Shown in pieces: positions 24,525 through 33,958 of a stretch of 64,000 nucleotides of DNA (the first letter of the stretch is position 1; each line of letters begins with the position of its first letter). Where the stretch lies: positions 5,819 through 69,818 of the forward strand of contig NZ_JBANRM010000007.1 of NCBI RefSeq assembly GCF_037154085.1, given 5' to 3'. The notes beneath the pieces are model-generated. The model saw only the letters and a program-made list of their open reading frames with translations, was not told the DNA's origin and ran no database searches. The translations under genes and the position numbers were made by a program. Source of the stretch: Andeanibacterium fulvum. Its GTDB lineage: Bacteria > Pseudomonadota > Alphaproteobacteria > Sphingomonadales > Sphingomonadaceae.

Positions 24525-25780
24525 AGCCGCCCGAGGACGATCCCTCGCTGCTCGAAGTGCTTGGGCCGGGTCTGGTCACCGGCGCGGCCGATGACGATCC
24601 CAGCGGTATCGGCACGTACAGCCAGGTCGGGGCGCAGTTCGGCTATGGCATGGCCTGGACGATGTTCTTCGGCTTTCCGCTGCTCGCCGCGATTCAGGCG
24701 ATCTGCGCGCGGATCGGCGCCACGACCGGGCGCGGGATCGCCCAGAACCTGCGGCGCCATTACCCGCTGCCCCTGCTGCAGGGCGCGGTGCTGCTGCTCC
24801 TGCTGGCGAACATCATCAACCTGGGCGCGGATCTGGGCGCCATGGGGGCCGCATTGGCGCTGATCCTCCCCGGCCCGGCCCTTGCCTATACGGCGACTTT
24901 CGGCGTGCTGAGCGTGCTGCTGGAAGTGTTCCTCAGCTATGATCGTTATGCCCGCATCCTCAAATGGACCACGCTTTCGCTGTTTGCCTATGTCGGCGTG
25001 GTGTTCGTGGCCGATGTGCCGTTGGATGAGGCAGTGCGGGGCACGCTGATCCCGCAATTCCAGTTCGATCGGGAACATGCGATGGCGCTGGTGGCGGTGT
25101 TCGGCACCACTATCAGCCCTTACCTGTTCTTCTGGCAGGCAGGGCAGGAAGTGGAAGAACAGCACCGGCGCCACATCAAGCCGCTGCATGTTTCGCCCAG
25201 CAGCCGCGCCAGGCGCGAGCTGCGGCGCATTCGCACCGACACGCTGGTGGGCATGGGCTTTTCGCATATCGTGGCATTGTTCATCATCATCGCCACTGCC
25301 GCGACGCTCCACGCCCATGGCGTGCGGGATATCGAAAGCGCGGCGCAAGCGGCCGAGGCACTGCGACCGATTGCAGGAGATCTGACCTTTGCCCTGTTCG
25401 CGATCGGCATTATCGGTACCGGTCTGCTTGCGGTCCCCATTCTGGCGGGAAGCGCGGCCTATGCGCTCAGCGAGGCCTTCGGCTGGGTAGAGGGGCTGGA
25501 CCGCAAGCCGCGTGAGGCAAAGGCTTTCTACGGGGCTATCGCGGCGGCCACACTGGGCGGCGTGGCGCTCAATTTCCTCTCGATTGACCCGATGCGCGCG
25601 CTGTACCTTGCGGCTGTGGTCAATGGCCTGCTCGCCCCGCCGCTGATGGTGGTGACGATGCTGATCGCCGGCAACCGCAAGGTGATGGGCAAGCTGGCGG
25701 TCAGGGGGCGGCTGGCGGCGGCCGGATGGCTGTCCACCGCAGTGATGTGGGTGATCGCCGGGGTATTCCTGCTTTCCTGA
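24494..25780 (+). CDS. Nramp-related divalent metal transporter, atypical motifs
   Basis: 428 residues with about 11 membrane helices. The first helix carries DDDPSGIGTY, where canonical Nramps have DPGN, and the sixth has TTISPYLFFWQAGQE, where canonical Nramps have a MPH motif. The metal-binding Met of Mn/Fe transporters is therefore absent. This fits the divergent Nramp-related group, some members of which carry Mg2+. ATG 24494 is used because GGAAG lies seven bases before it; the gene overlaps the end of the acyltransferase gene by 31 bases. Sure of the superfamily, unsure of the ion. Confidence 0.82.
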   Translation: MHGDQHTQSVKPPEDDPSLLEVLGPGLVTGAADDDPSGIGTYSQVGAQFGYGMAWTMFFGFPLLAAIQAICARIGATTGRGIAQNLRRHYPLPLLQGAVLLLLLANIINLGADLGAMGAALALILPGPALAYTATFGVLSVLLEVFLSYDRYARILKWTTLSLFAYVGVVFVADVPLDEAVRGTLIPQFQFDREHAMALVAVFGTTISPYLFFWQAGQEVEEQHRRHIKPLHVSPSSRARRELRRIRTDTLVGMGFSHIVALFIIIATAATLHAHGVRDIESAAQAAEALRPIAGDLTFALFAIGIIGTGLLAVPILAGSAAYALSEAFGWVEGLDRKPREAKAFYGAIAAATLGGVALNFLSIDPMRALYLAAVVNGLLAPPLMVVTMLIAGNRKVMGKLAVRGRLAAAGWLSTAVMWVIAGVFLLS

Positions 25781-25809
25781 CCGGCAAGCGCCGGGTCAGG
25801 CGACCCGGT

Positions 25810-26736
25810 TCAGCCCTGATGATCCTTGCGCCCGAAATCGGGCCGGGCATCGTCCTGCCCCAGCGCCACAATGGAGCGGCGGATGGCGCGAGTGCGGGTG
25901 AACAGCTCGAACAGGGCATCCCCGTCGCCGTCGCGGATCGCGTCCTGCATGGTCGAAAGATCGTCGAGGAAGCGCTGCAGCATCACCAGCACCGCGTCGC
26001 GATTGTTCAGGAACACGTCGCGCCACATGGTCGGGTCCGATGCGGCGATGCGCGTGAAATCGCGGAAGCCCCCGGCCGAATATTTGATCACTTCGCTGCG
26101 GGTCACGTCTTCCAGATCGGAGGCAGTGCCGACGATGGTGTAGGCGATCAGGTGCGGGATGTGGCTTGTCACCGCCAGCACCAGATCGTGGTGCTTGGGG
26201 TCCATGGTCTCCACCATCGCGCCCAGAGCTTCCCAGAAGAAGACGAGGCGCGCGACACTGGCAGCGTCGGCCCCTTCGGGAGGCGTGATGATGCACCAGC
26301 GCTGCTGAAACAATGTCGCGAAACCGGCATCGGGCCCGCTGTGCTCCGTGCCTGCCACGGGGTGTGCGGGCACGACCGGATTGGCGGGAAAGGCCTCGCT
26401 CAGCGCGGCGGCGATGGTCTGCTTGGAAGAGCCGACATCGCTGATCACCGCGCCCGGCGCGATATAGGGGGCCATGTCGCGCGCGACATCGGCAATTGCA
26501 CCCACCGGCACGCAGAAGATCACCAGATCGGCATCGCGCACTGCCTCTTCGGCGGTGTCGCAGACTACGTCGGTCAGGGCCCGTTCGGTGGCGCGCTGGC
26601 GCACTGCCGGGTCGGCATCGAAACCGGTCGTGCGCGTTCCGGGAATATGGTCGCGCACCGCCAGCCCGATCGAGCCGCCGATCAGGCCAAGTCCGATGAT
26701 GGCGACCGTGCCGAAGGGGGCAGGCGCCGGGCTCAT
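25810..26736 (-). CDS. tyrC: Prephenate/arogenate (cyclohexadienyl) dehydrogenase
   Basis: 308 residues: NAD(P)-binding IIGLGLIGGSIG at residues 13-24, then the prephenate dehydrogenase helical domain with HPVAGTEHSGP, the catalytic His of this motif, and AVTSHIPHLIAY. It catalyses oxidative decarboxylation of prephenate or arogenate in tyrosine synthesis. No chorismate mutase domain is fused. Its ATG overlaps the hisC stop (26733-26736). The same hisC-tyrC arrangement is known from Zymomonas, also a sphingomonad, where the aminotransferase serves both histidine and aromatic amino acids. Confidence 0.93.
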   Translation of the reverse strand: MSPAPAPFGTVAIIGLGLIGGSIGLAVRDHIPGTRTTGFDADPAVRQRATERALTDVVCDTAEEAVRDADLVIFCVPVGAIADVARDMAPYIAPGAVISDVGSSKQTIAAALSEAFPANPVVPAHPVAGTEHSGPDAGFATLFQQRWCIITPPEGADAASVARLVFFWEALGAMVETMDPKHHDLVLAVTSHIPHLIAYTIVGTASDLEDVTRSEVIKYSAGGFRDFTRIAASDPTMWRDVFLNNRDAVLVMLQRFLDDLSTMQDAIRDGDGDALFELFTRTRAIRRSIVALGQDDARPDFGRKDHQG

Positions 26737-27863
26737 CGTGCGGCTTCCGCCAGTTCGCGCAGGATCGCCGCGATCTCGGTCATCTGTTCGGTTGTGCCGA
26801 TGGTGATGCGCAGGCCCTGCGGCAGGCCCTGCCCCGGCAGCCAGCGCGTGGCATAGCCGCGCTCGGCCAGCCCATCATGCGCCATTTGGGCAGTCAGCTT
26901 GCCCTCGAACAGGGTCAGCACGAAATTGGCCTTGCTCGGCAGCGGGCGCAGGCCGTGATTGCCGAGAGATTCCAACACGGACACGAAACGGGCGCGTTCG
27001 GACAGATTGTGCTGGCGCGAGTGTTCGACGAAATCCTGATCGGCCAACGCGGCGATGGCCGCGGCTTGCGCCACCCCGGAAAGGTTGAACGGCCCGCGAA
27101 TGCGGTTGAGCATGGAGACGACTTCGACCGAGCCAGTGCCCCAGCCCACCCGGTCCCCCGCAAGGCCGTAAATCTTGGAGAAGGTCCGCGTGACCAGCAC
27201 GTTGGGCGCGGATGCAGCCAGCGCCAGCGCGCCATCATCGTCTTCCGGCGTCAGATATTCGGCATAGGCCTGATCGACCACGAACAGCACATCCGCCGGC
27301 AGGGCCGCATGCAGCCGCGCAATCTCGCCCTTGGGCAGGTAACTGCCGGTGGGGTTGTTCGGATTGGCGAGGAAGACGACGCGCGTCTTCTCGTTCACCA
27401 GTGCCAGCAGCGCTTCCACATCGGTGCCGTAATCGAGATCGGGCGCCACCACCGGGGTCGCGCCGCAACGGCGGGCGGCAATGTCGTAGACCGAAAAGCC
27501 GTAGCGAACATAAAGCACTTCGTCCCCCACCCCGGCATAGGCCTGGGCGGCGAGGTTCAACAGTTCGTCCGACCCGGTGCCGCAGACGATGCGTTCGGCC
27601 GGAATGCCGTTCAGCGCACCCAGCGCCTCGCGCAGGGCAACCGAATCCGGATCGGGATAGCGATCGGGCAGCGGGGCGTTCCTGCGCGCTTCCAGAGCCG
27701 CCGGGCTGGTGCCGAGCGGGTTTTCATTGGCGGAAAGCTTGATCAGCTCGCGCCCGTCCGCACTGCGCGCCTTGCCGGGCACATAGGCATGGATCGCGGC
27801 GATCCACGGCTTGGGCACGGGGGCTTTTGCGGGCTGCTCGGGGCTGATCTTCTGTTCGGACAT
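26733..27863 (-). CDS. hisC: Histidinol-phosphate aminotransferase
   Basis: 376 residues, fold-type I PLP enzyme. Visible are KLSANENPLG, GTGSDELL, FLANPNNPTGSY, the VDQAYAEY aspartate and the PLP lysine in TFSKIYG (Lys230), with AGDRVGWG after it. It transaminates imidazole acetol phosphate in histidine synthesis and, given the overlap with tyrC, probably also prephenate or phenylpyruvate. ATG 27863 gives the normal length; an open extension upstream crosses into the metX gene and is rejected. Confidence 0.93.
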   Translation of the reverse strand: MSEQKISPEQPAKAPVPKPWIAAIHAYVPGKARSADGRELIKLSANENPLGTSPAALEARRNAPLPDRYPDPDSVALREALGALNGIPAERIVCGTGSDELLNLAAQAYAGVGDEVLYVRYGFSVYDIAARRCGATPVVAPDLDYGTDVEALLALVNEKTRVVFLANPNNPTGSYLPKGEIARLHAALPADVLFVVDQAYAEYLTPEDDDGALALAASAPNVLVTRTFSKIYGLAGDRVGWGTGSVEVVSMLNRIRGPFNLSGVAQAAAIAALADQDFVEHSRQHNLSERARFVSVLESLGNHGLRPLPSKANFVLTLFEGKLTAQMAHDGLAERGYATRWLPGQGLPQGLRITIGTTEQMTEIAAILRELAEAAR

Positions 27864-27935
27864 AACCCGCGGGCGCATAGCTGTGTTCGCGCGCAATTGA
27901 CAGCCCGCTTGGCGTCCCCCAAGTCGCTTGGCGCA

Positions 27936-29039
27936 ATGGCAACGATCCTGACCTACACCAGTGCCACGCTTACCCTGCCCGACGCCTTGCCGCTGGATAG
28001 CGGACTGGCGCTCGACGGAGTGGAGGTCGCTTACGAGACCTATGGCGAGCTGGCGGCGGACAAGGGCAATGCGATCCTGATCTGCCACGCGCTGACGGGC
28101 GACCAATATGTCGCCAATCCGCACCCCATCACCGGCAAGCCGGGCTGGTGGTCGCGCACGGTGGGGCCGGGCAAGCCGATCGATACGGACCGGTTCCACG
28201 TGATCTGCGCCAATGTCATCGGCAGTTGCATGGGCTCGACCGGCCCGGCCAGCCTCGCGCCCGATGGCCAGCCCTTCGGCATGCGCTTTCCCGTCATCAC
28301 CATTCGCGACATGGTGCGCGCGCAGGTCGCGCTGCTCGATGCGCTGGGGATCGAATGCCTCCATGCCGTGGTCGGCGGATCGATGGGCGGGATGCAGGCG
28401 CTCAGCTTCGCGGCCAATTTCGGCGAGCGAACGCAGCGAGTGCTGGCTATCGCCACTACCGCGCGCCATTCCGCGCAGAACATCGCCTTCCACGAGGTCG
28501 GGCGCCAGGCGATCATGGCCGATCCCAACTGGCAGGGCGGCGCCTATTACGCCACGGGCCGCGCGCCCGATGCTGGCCTCGCCGTGGCGCGCATGGCGGC
28601 GCATATCACCTATCTTTCCGAAGCGGGGCTGACCGACAAATTCGGACGGCGCCTGCAGGACCGGGATTCCAAGAGCTTCGGCTTCGATGCGGATTTCCAG
28701 GTGGAAAGCTATCTGCGCTATCAGGGCATCAGCTTCACCAACCGGTTCGATGCGAATTCTTATCTCTATATCACCCGCGCGATGGATTATTTCGATCTGG
28801 CGGAAGAGCATGGCGGCAGGCTGGCCGATGCCTTTGCCCGCACCAGCGCGCGCTTCTGCCTGATCAGCTTCGATACGGACTGGCTCTATCCCACTGCCGA
28901 ATCGCGCAACATCGTCCATGCGCTCAATGCCGTGGCCGCGCCGGTCAGCTTCGTGGAGCTTTCCGCGCCCTATGGGCATGACAGCTTCCTGCTGGACGTT
29001 CCCGCGCAGGACCGCGTGATCAAGGGCTTCCTCGAATGA
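27936..29039 (+). CDS. metX: Homoserine O-acetyltransferase
   Basis: 367 residues, alpha/beta hydrolase. Signature blocks: VAYETYGEL, HALTGDQY, GSCMGSTGP, the nucleophile elbow GGSMGG (Ser149), SFDTDWLYP with the acid, and GHDSFLL with the catalytic His. It acetylates (or succinylates, since the two cannot be told apart reliably by sequence) homoserine in methionine synthesis. No clear ribosome site precedes ATG 27936, so the message may be leaderless; a TTGACA at 27897-27902 could be the -35. The stop overlaps metW. Confidence 0.93.
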   Translation: MATILTYTSATLTLPDALPLDSGLALDGVEVAYETYGELAADKGNAILICHALTGDQYVANPHPITGKPGWWSRTVGPGKPIDTDRFHVICANVIGSCMGSTGPASLAPDGQPFGMRFPVITIRDMVRAQVALLDALGIECLHAVVGGSMGGMQALSFAANFGERTQRVLAIATTARHSAQNIAFHEVGRQAIMADPNWQGGAYYATGRAPDAGLAVARMAAHITYLSEAGLTDKFGRRLQDRDSKSFGFDADFQVESYLRYQGISFTNRFDANSYLYITRAMDYFDLAEEHGGRLADAFARTSARFCLISFDTDWLYPTAESRNIVHALNAVAAPVSFVELSAPYGHDSFLLDVPAQDRVIKGFLE

Positions 29040-29626
29040 GTACCCTGCGTCCCGACCTCGAAGTGATCGCCCGGCACATTCCCGCCGGTGCGCGCGTGCT
29101 GGATGTCGGTTGCGGCGATGGCACGCTGATGGCCGCCCTGCGGGATGGGCGGGGTGTGGATGCGCGCGGGTTGGAACTCAGCCCGGAGAAGGTTGAACTC
29201 TGCGTCAGCAAGGGGCTGTCGGTGATTCAGGGCGATGCCAATCGCGATCTGGCCGAATATCCCGATGGGGCGTTCGATTACGCGATCCTGAGCCAGACCC
29301 TGCAGACGTCGGAACGGCCGGACCTGATGCTGGACCAGTTGCTGCGCGTGGGGCGGCAGGCCTTCGTCAGCTTCCCCAATTTCGCCTATTGGCGCATGCG
29401 CCTTTCGCTGCTGGTGAACGGGCGGATGCCGGTGACGCCGCACTTGCCGGTCAGCTGGTACGAGACGGAAAATATCCATCATCTGACGATCGCGGATTTC
29501 CGCGCCTTGCTGGTGGAGAAGGGCGTGAAGACCCAGGGCTGCTGGTTCTTCACCCATGACCGGGAAGTGGGTTCCACCGGCGCGAACTGGTGGGCCGAAC
29601 ATGCGGTGTTCCAGCTGAGCCGGTGA
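29036..29626 (+). CDS. metW: Methionine biosynthesis protein MetW
   Basis: 196 residues, SAM-methyltransferase-like fold with motif VLDVGCGDGTLM. The LSPEKVELCVSKGLSVIQGD and LSQTLQTS blocks and the SFPNFAYWRMRL stretch are diagnostic of MetW, which partners MetX in bacteria using the metXW pair. It overlaps metX by four bases (ATGA), so they are made together. Confidence 0.94.
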   Translation: MSTLRPDLEVIARHIPAGARVLDVGCGDGTLMAALRDGRGVDARGLELSPEKVELCVSKGLSVIQGDANRDLAEYPDGAFDYAILSQTLQTSERPDLMLDQLLRVGRQAFVSFPNFAYWRMRLSLLVNGRMPVTPHLPVSWYETENIHHLTIADFRALLVEKGVKTQGCWFFTHDREVGSTGANWWAEHAVFQLSR

Positions 29627-29658
29627 GTACGGCGGAACGCAGCGGGGAGAGATAGGAA

Positions 29659-29988
29659 ATGTCCGGAAATATCGCAGGCGCCCAGAGCGCCGGGAAAAGC
29701 TACGAAGCTGCGCGCGAGGCGACGCGCAGGGCCGTATTCCTCAACGTGGCGCGCTCCCTCGATAGTGGCGAAGAACACCGGCAAGGCCTTGCCGCAGTGT
29801 TCCAGGCCTGTCGCGAACGTGCACTGGAAGCTGGCGCCGCCTGCGGGATGACGACGGAACAGGTCGATGCGGATATTTCGCAGATCTGTGACGAGGACGT
29901 CGTCAGCCTGCGTGCCGCGACGGATGAGGAATTTCGCGCATTCGCCAATGAAAGCGGTGAAGTGGTGCAGCGCTTCCTGCTGGGGTAA
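29659..29988 (+). CDS. Small hypothetical protein
   Basis: 109 residues, predicted all-helical and soluble, with no Sec signal. It has a basic N-terminal part (SYEAAREATRRAVF) and an acidic C-terminal half containing two Cys residues (ACGM, QICDED). AGGAA lies a few bases before ATG 29659, 32 bases after metW, so it may ride on the metXW transcript. I do not recognise the family. Confidence 0.65.
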   Translation: MSGNIAGAQSAGKSYEAAREATRRAVFLNVARSLDSGEEHRQGLAAVFQACRERALEAGAACGMTTEQVDADISQICDEDVVSLRAATDEEFRAFANESGEVVQRFLLG

Positions 29989-30001
29989 GCGGCGCGGCTC
30001 G

Positions 30002-30772
30002 TCAGGCCGGGACGTTGACTGCCAGCACGCTGTCATCGCGCGCCAGACACCACAGGCTCAGCCCGGCGGCGGTGGCGCGGTCCACGGCCATTCCGGTGGG
30101 CAGCGAGATGGTGACGAGGCGGGTTGCCCCGGCTCGCACGGCCTTCTCCACGATTTCGTAGGAACAGCGCGCGGTGGAAAGGATGAAGCCATCCGCCGGG
30201 TTCTGCCCCGCCCTGGCCAGCGCGCCGATCAGCTTGTCCATCGCATTATGCCGCCCGACATCCTCGCGCGCGTGGAGGATCGTGCCGTCCTTTGTAACGA
30301 AGGCGGCGGCATGGGCCGCACCGGTCGCCCGCCCGAGCGTCTGGAAATCTCGCAAGGTCCCCAGCGCGCGGAAGATCGCCTGCGGATCGAGCGCGGCGTG
30401 AGCGGGCACTTTCGGCAGGGGCTTGGCCACGGCATCGAGATTTTCGATCCCGCATAGCCCGCAGGAGCTTTCCGCCACGCGCGCGCGGACGCGTTCGGTG
30501 AGTTGTTCGATGCCGAGCCCTGTAAGGCTACCACGAACGATCCAGCCCTTTTCCACTTCCACGACATCAATGTCGGACAGGTCGGAGGGCTTCTTCGCCA
30601 GTCCTTCGGTGAGGGCGAAGCCGAGGGCGAAATCCTCAAGATCGGCGGGGCTGGCCATCATCACGGCATAGGCCAGGCCGTTGAATTCCAGCGCCACCGG
30701 AACTTCCGGCACCCATTGGCGCGGGGCATCGCGGCGTTCGCCGGAACGACTGATTTCGACAGGGGACGTCAT
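30002..30772 (-). CDS. fdhD: Formate dehydrogenase accessory sulfurtransferase FdhD
   Basis: 256 residues. The redox-active SSCGLCG (CxxC) motif near residue 110 moves sulfur from a cysteine desulfurase to the Mo-bisMGD cofactor. Also present are FALGFALTEG, DVGRHNAMDK and STARCSYEIVEKAVRAG, all typical of FdhD. Last gene of the formate dehydrogenase set, separated from fdsD by a REP element. It corresponds to fdsC in Rhodobacter/Cupriavidus nomenclature. Confidence 0.95.
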   Translation of the reverse strand: MTSPVEISRSGERRDAPRQWVPEVPVALEFNGLAYAVMMASPADLEDFALGFALTEGLAKKPSDLSDIDVVEVEKGWIVRGSLTGLGIEQLTERVRARVAESSCGLCGIENLDAVAKPLPKVPAHAALDPQAIFRALGTLRDFQTLGRATGAAHAAAFVTKDGTILHAREDVGRHNAMDKLIGALARAGQNPADGFILSTARCSYEIVEKAVRAGATRLVTISLPTGMAVDRATAAGLSLWCLARDDSVLAVNVPA

Positions 30773-30787
30773 GATCGCCTCTTACCT

Positions 30788-30873
30788 CGTCATTGCGAGC
30801 AAAGCGAAGCAATCCAAAGCGTAACGCGATGGGCCCTGGATTGCTTCGGAACCTACGGTCCCTCGCAATGACG
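30788..30873. repeat. REP-like inverted repeat between fdsD and fdhD
   Basis: CGTCATTGCGAGCAAAGCGA begins arm one (30788-30816) and the opposing arm runs 30837-30873 (TGGATTGCTTCGG...CTCGCAATGACG). The outer and inner parts are complementary; the middle of arm two is longer. The unit at 5836-5860 is the same family. Located inside an operon, it may weaken expression of fdhD. Confidence 0.85.
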
Positions 30874-30887
30874 CCGAGTGGCCAGCG

Positions 30888-31115
30888 TCAGGCCGCGCTC
30901 TGCTGAGCGTCGGCCTTGAGCTTTTCGATCGCCTCGCGTGCGATCGGGGTCAGCACGGAAAGATCGTCCGCGAAAATCCCCGCCTTCATGCGCGGGTCCC
31001 AGAACTTCCAGATATGTTCGGCAGTGGCGGCCACTGCTTCCTCATGGCCACGGGCCTGAAGATTGGTGGCGATCTGGTCCGCCATGCGGCGGAGCTTTTC
31101 CTGGGTGCTGCTCAT
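30888..31115 (-). CDS. fdsD: NAD-dependent formate dehydrogenase delta subunit
   Basis: 75 residues, small and helical: KLRRMADQIATNLQARG, then WKFWDPRMKAGIF, the conserved core of FdsD. The delta subunit is needed for assembly of the soluble molybdenum formate dehydrogenase. ATG 31115 overlaps the fdsA stop by four bases. Confidence 0.93.
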   Translation of the reverse strand: MSSTQEKLRRMADQIATNLQARGHEEAVAATAEHIWKFWDPRMKAGIFADDLSVLTPIAREAIEKLKADAQQSAA

Positions 31116-33958
31116 TCTGCGGGCTCCACATGGGCGATGCGGCGCGAACGCTCGCTCAGTTCGGAATATTCTTCCTGCCATTCGGAGGGGCCGTTGGACG
31201 GCGTCACCTGTACCGCGGTCACCTTGTATTCGGGGCAGTTGGTTGCCCAGTCCGAATAGTCGGTGGTCACGACGTTGGCCTGCGTCGCGGGGTGGTGGAA
31301 GGTGGTGTAGACAACGCCGGGCGCCACGCGATCAGTCACCACCACGCGCAGGGTGGTTTCGCCGGTGCGGCTGGCAAGGCGAGCCCACGAGCCATCGGCA
31401 AGGCCGCGATTTTCGGCATCGGTCGGGTGCATTTCCAGCACGTCCTCATGATGCCACACGACGTTCTCGGTGCGGCGGGTCTGCGCGCCGACATTGTACT
31501 GGCTGAGGATACGGCCAGTGGTCAGCAGCAGCGGGAAGCGCGGGCCGGTGCGTTCGTCGGTGGGGACGTATTCGGTCACCACGAACTTGCCCTTGCCGCG
31601 CACGAAGCCGTCGACATGCATGATCGGCGAACCGTCCGGGAACTTCTCGTTCACCGGCCACTGCAGCGAACCTTCGCGTTCCAGACGTTCCCACGAAACG
31701 CCGGTGAAGGTCGGCGTCAGGCGGGCGATTTCGTCGAGGATTTCGCTCGGGTGGCTGTAGTTCCAGTCGCAGCCGATGGCATTGGCCAGCATCTGGGTGA
31801 TTTCCCAGTCGGCATAGCCATTGGCCGGTTCCATCACCTTGCGCACCGGCTGAATGCGGCGTTCGGCATTGGTGAAGGTACCGTCCTTCTCGAGGAAGGT
31901 CGAACCCGGCAGGAACACGGTGGCGTAATTCGCGGTCTCGTTCAGGAACAGGTCGTGCACGATCACCAGATCCATCGCGGCAAGGCCGGCGGCCACGTGA
32001 TGCGTGTCCGGGTCGGACTGGAGAATATCTTCGCCCTGAATGTAGATCGCGCGGAAGGTGCCATCCACGGCAGCATCGAGCATGTTCGGGATGCGCAGGC
32101 CCGGTTCCGGATCGAGGCTGACGCCCCAGTCCTTTTCGAACAGCTGGCGGGTCGCGCTGTCGGACAGGTGGCGATAGCCTGAAAGCTCATGCGGGAACGA
32201 GCCCATGTCGCACGAACCCTGCACGTTGTTCTGGCCGCGCAGCGGGTTTACGCCCACGCCGCGGCGGCCGATATTGCCGGTCACCATGGCGAGGTTGGCG
32301 ATGGCCATGACGGTGGACGAACCCTGGCTGTGCTCGGTCACGCCCAGACCGTAATAGATCGCGCCATTGCCGCCCGTGGCGTAAAGGCGCGCAGCCTGGC
32401 GCACGGTTTCGGCCGGAACCTTGGTCACGGCTTCGAGATATTCGGGGCTGTGCTTTTCGTCCGAAACGAAACGCGCCCAGTCCTGATATTCGTCCCAGTC
32501 GCAGCGTTCGCGGATGAAGGCTTCGTCGGCGAGACCTTCGGTCACGATCACATGGGCGATGCTGGTCAGCACGGCCACATTGGTGCCGGGCTGCAGCGGC
32601 AGGTGGTGCTGCGCATTGATGTGGGGCGAACGGACGAGGTCGATCCGGCGCGGATCGATCACGATCAGCTTCGCGCCCTGACGCAGGCGGCGCTTCATGC
32701 GGCTGGCGAACACGGGGTGCCCGTCAGTCGGATTGGCACCGATCAGCAGGATCACGTCGGAATCCATCACGGAATCGAAGTCCTGCGTGCCGGCGCTGGT
32801 GCCGAAGGCCTGCGACAGGCCGAAGCCCGTGGGCGAGTGGCACACGCGGGCGCAGGTATCGACGTTGTTCGAACCGAACCCGCCACGGATCAGCTTCTGG
32901 ACGAGGAAGGTTTCCTCATTGGTGCAGCGGCTGGAAGTGATACCGCCCAGCGCGCGGGCGCCATAGGTTTCCTTGATCGACTTGATCTTGGCGGCGGTGA
33001 AGCTCAGCGCTTCTTCCCAACTGACTTCCTGCCAGGGCTGATCGATCGAATCGCGGATCATCGGCTTCAGGATACGGTCCTGGTGGTTGGCATAACCCCA
33101 GGCGAAGCGGCCCTTTACGCAGCTATGGCCGCGATTGGCCTTGCCGTCCTTCCACGGCACCATGCGGACGAGCTGTTCGCCCTTCATTTCCGCGCGGAAG
33201 GTGCAGCCCACGCCGCAATAGGCGCAGGTAGTGACGACGGCGCGTTCCGGCTTGCCGAGTTCCTTGACGCTCTTCTCCATCAGCGCGCTGGTGGGGCATG
33301 CCTGCACGCAGGCGCCGCAGCTGACGCATTCGGAAGAGAGGAAATCGTCTCCAGTCTGGCCGGCGCTGATCTTGGAAGCGAAACCGCGGCCATCGACCGT
33401 CAACGCGAAAGTGCCCTGCGTTTCACCGCAAGCACGCACGCAGCGGCTGCAGACGATGCACTTGTCGGGCGAGAAGTCGAAATAGGGGTTAGACGTATCG
33501 ACGTCCTGCCCCATGTGGTTTTCGCCCTGATAGCCGTAACGCACGTCGCGCAGGCCGACATTGGCTGCCTGATCCTGCAGCTCGCAATCGTTGTTGGCCG
33601 AGCAGGTGAGGCAGTCCAGCGGGTGATCGGAGATATACAGCTCCATCACGCCCTTGCGCAGCTTTTCAAGGCGCGGGGTCTGGGTGTGGACCACCATGCC
33701 CGGGCCGACCGGCGTGGTGCAGCTGGCCGGGGTGCCGCGCGCGCCTTCGATCTCGACGAGGCACAGACGGCAGGAACCGAACTGGTTGAGGCTGTCGGTC
33801 GCGCAGAGTTTGGGGATCGAGCCGCCGCATTCCGCCGCCGCGCGCATAACGGTCGTGCCGGCAGGCACGGTGACTTCGCGGCCGTCGATCGTCAGGGTTA
33901 CCTGCTCGTCGGACTTGACTTCGGGGGTGCCGAAATCGGCTTGGCGTTCATATCCCAT
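31112..33958 (-). CDS. fdsA: NAD-dependent formate dehydrogenase alpha subunit (molybdopterin)
   Basis: 948 residues. N-terminal [2Fe-2S] domain with Cys52, 63, 66 and 80, then the His-Cys [4Fe-4S] region (HPLDCLTCSANNDC), two ferredoxin-type [4Fe-4S] clusters (CIVCSRCVRACGE and CVSCGACVQACP), a cluster beside the molybdenum centre (CAYCGVGC...GHSCVKGRF) and the bis-MGD oxidoreductase domain. The Mo ligand is a Cys in NVDTCARVCHSPTG; there is no in-frame TGA, so it is not a selenoprotein. It oxidises formate to CO2 and passes electrons to FdsG/FdsB and NAD+. GGAG precedes ATG 33958, which overlaps the mobA stop by 11 bases. Confidence 0.96.
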   Translation of the reverse strand: MGYERQADFGTPEVKSDEQVTLTIDGREVTVPAGTTVMRAAAECGGSIPKLCATDSLNQFGSCRLCLVEIEGARGTPASCTTPVGPGMVVHTQTPRLEKLRKGVMELYISDHPLDCLTCSANNDCELQDQAANVGLRDVRYGYQGENHMGQDVDTSNPYFDFSPDKCIVCSRCVRACGETQGTFALTVDGRGFASKISAGQTGDDFLSSECVSCGACVQACPTSALMEKSVKELGKPERAVVTTCAYCGVGCTFRAEMKGEQLVRMVPWKDGKANRGHSCVKGRFAWGYANHQDRILKPMIRDSIDQPWQEVSWEEALSFTAAKIKSIKETYGARALGGITSSRCTNEETFLVQKLIRGGFGSNNVDTCARVCHSPTGFGLSQAFGTSAGTQDFDSVMDSDVILLIGANPTDGHPVFASRMKRRLRQGAKLIVIDPRRIDLVRSPHINAQHHLPLQPGTNVAVLTSIAHVIVTEGLADEAFIRERCDWDEYQDWARFVSDEKHSPEYLEAVTKVPAETVRQAARLYATGGNGAIYYGLGVTEHSQGSSTVMAIANLAMVTGNIGRRGVGVNPLRGQNNVQGSCDMGSFPHELSGYRHLSDSATRQLFEKDWGVSLDPEPGLRIPNMLDAAVDGTFRAIYIQGEDILQSDPDTHHVAAGLAAMDLVIVHDLFLNETANYATVFLPGSTFLEKDGTFTNAERRIQPVRKVMEPANGYADWEITQMLANAIGCDWNYSHPSEILDEIARLTPTFTGVSWERLEREGSLQWPVNEKFPDGSPIMHVDGFVRGKGKFVVTEYVPTDERTGPRFPLLLTTGRILSQYNVGAQTRRTENVVWHHEDVLEMHPTDAENRGLADGSWARLASRTGETTLRVVVTDRVAPGVVYTTFHHPATQANVVTTDYSDWATNCPEYKVTAVQVTPSNGPSEWQEEYSELSERSRRIAHVEPAE

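Noticed and set aside
27864..27935. SAM riboswitch in front of metX
   Set aside because: The gap between hisC and metX is only 72 bases and shows no conserved SAM-II or SAM-I pattern that I can recognise.
32800..32900. Selenocysteine at the FdsA molybdenum ligand
   Set aside because: The motif reads TCARVCHSP with an ordinary Cys codon and there is no in-frame TGA.
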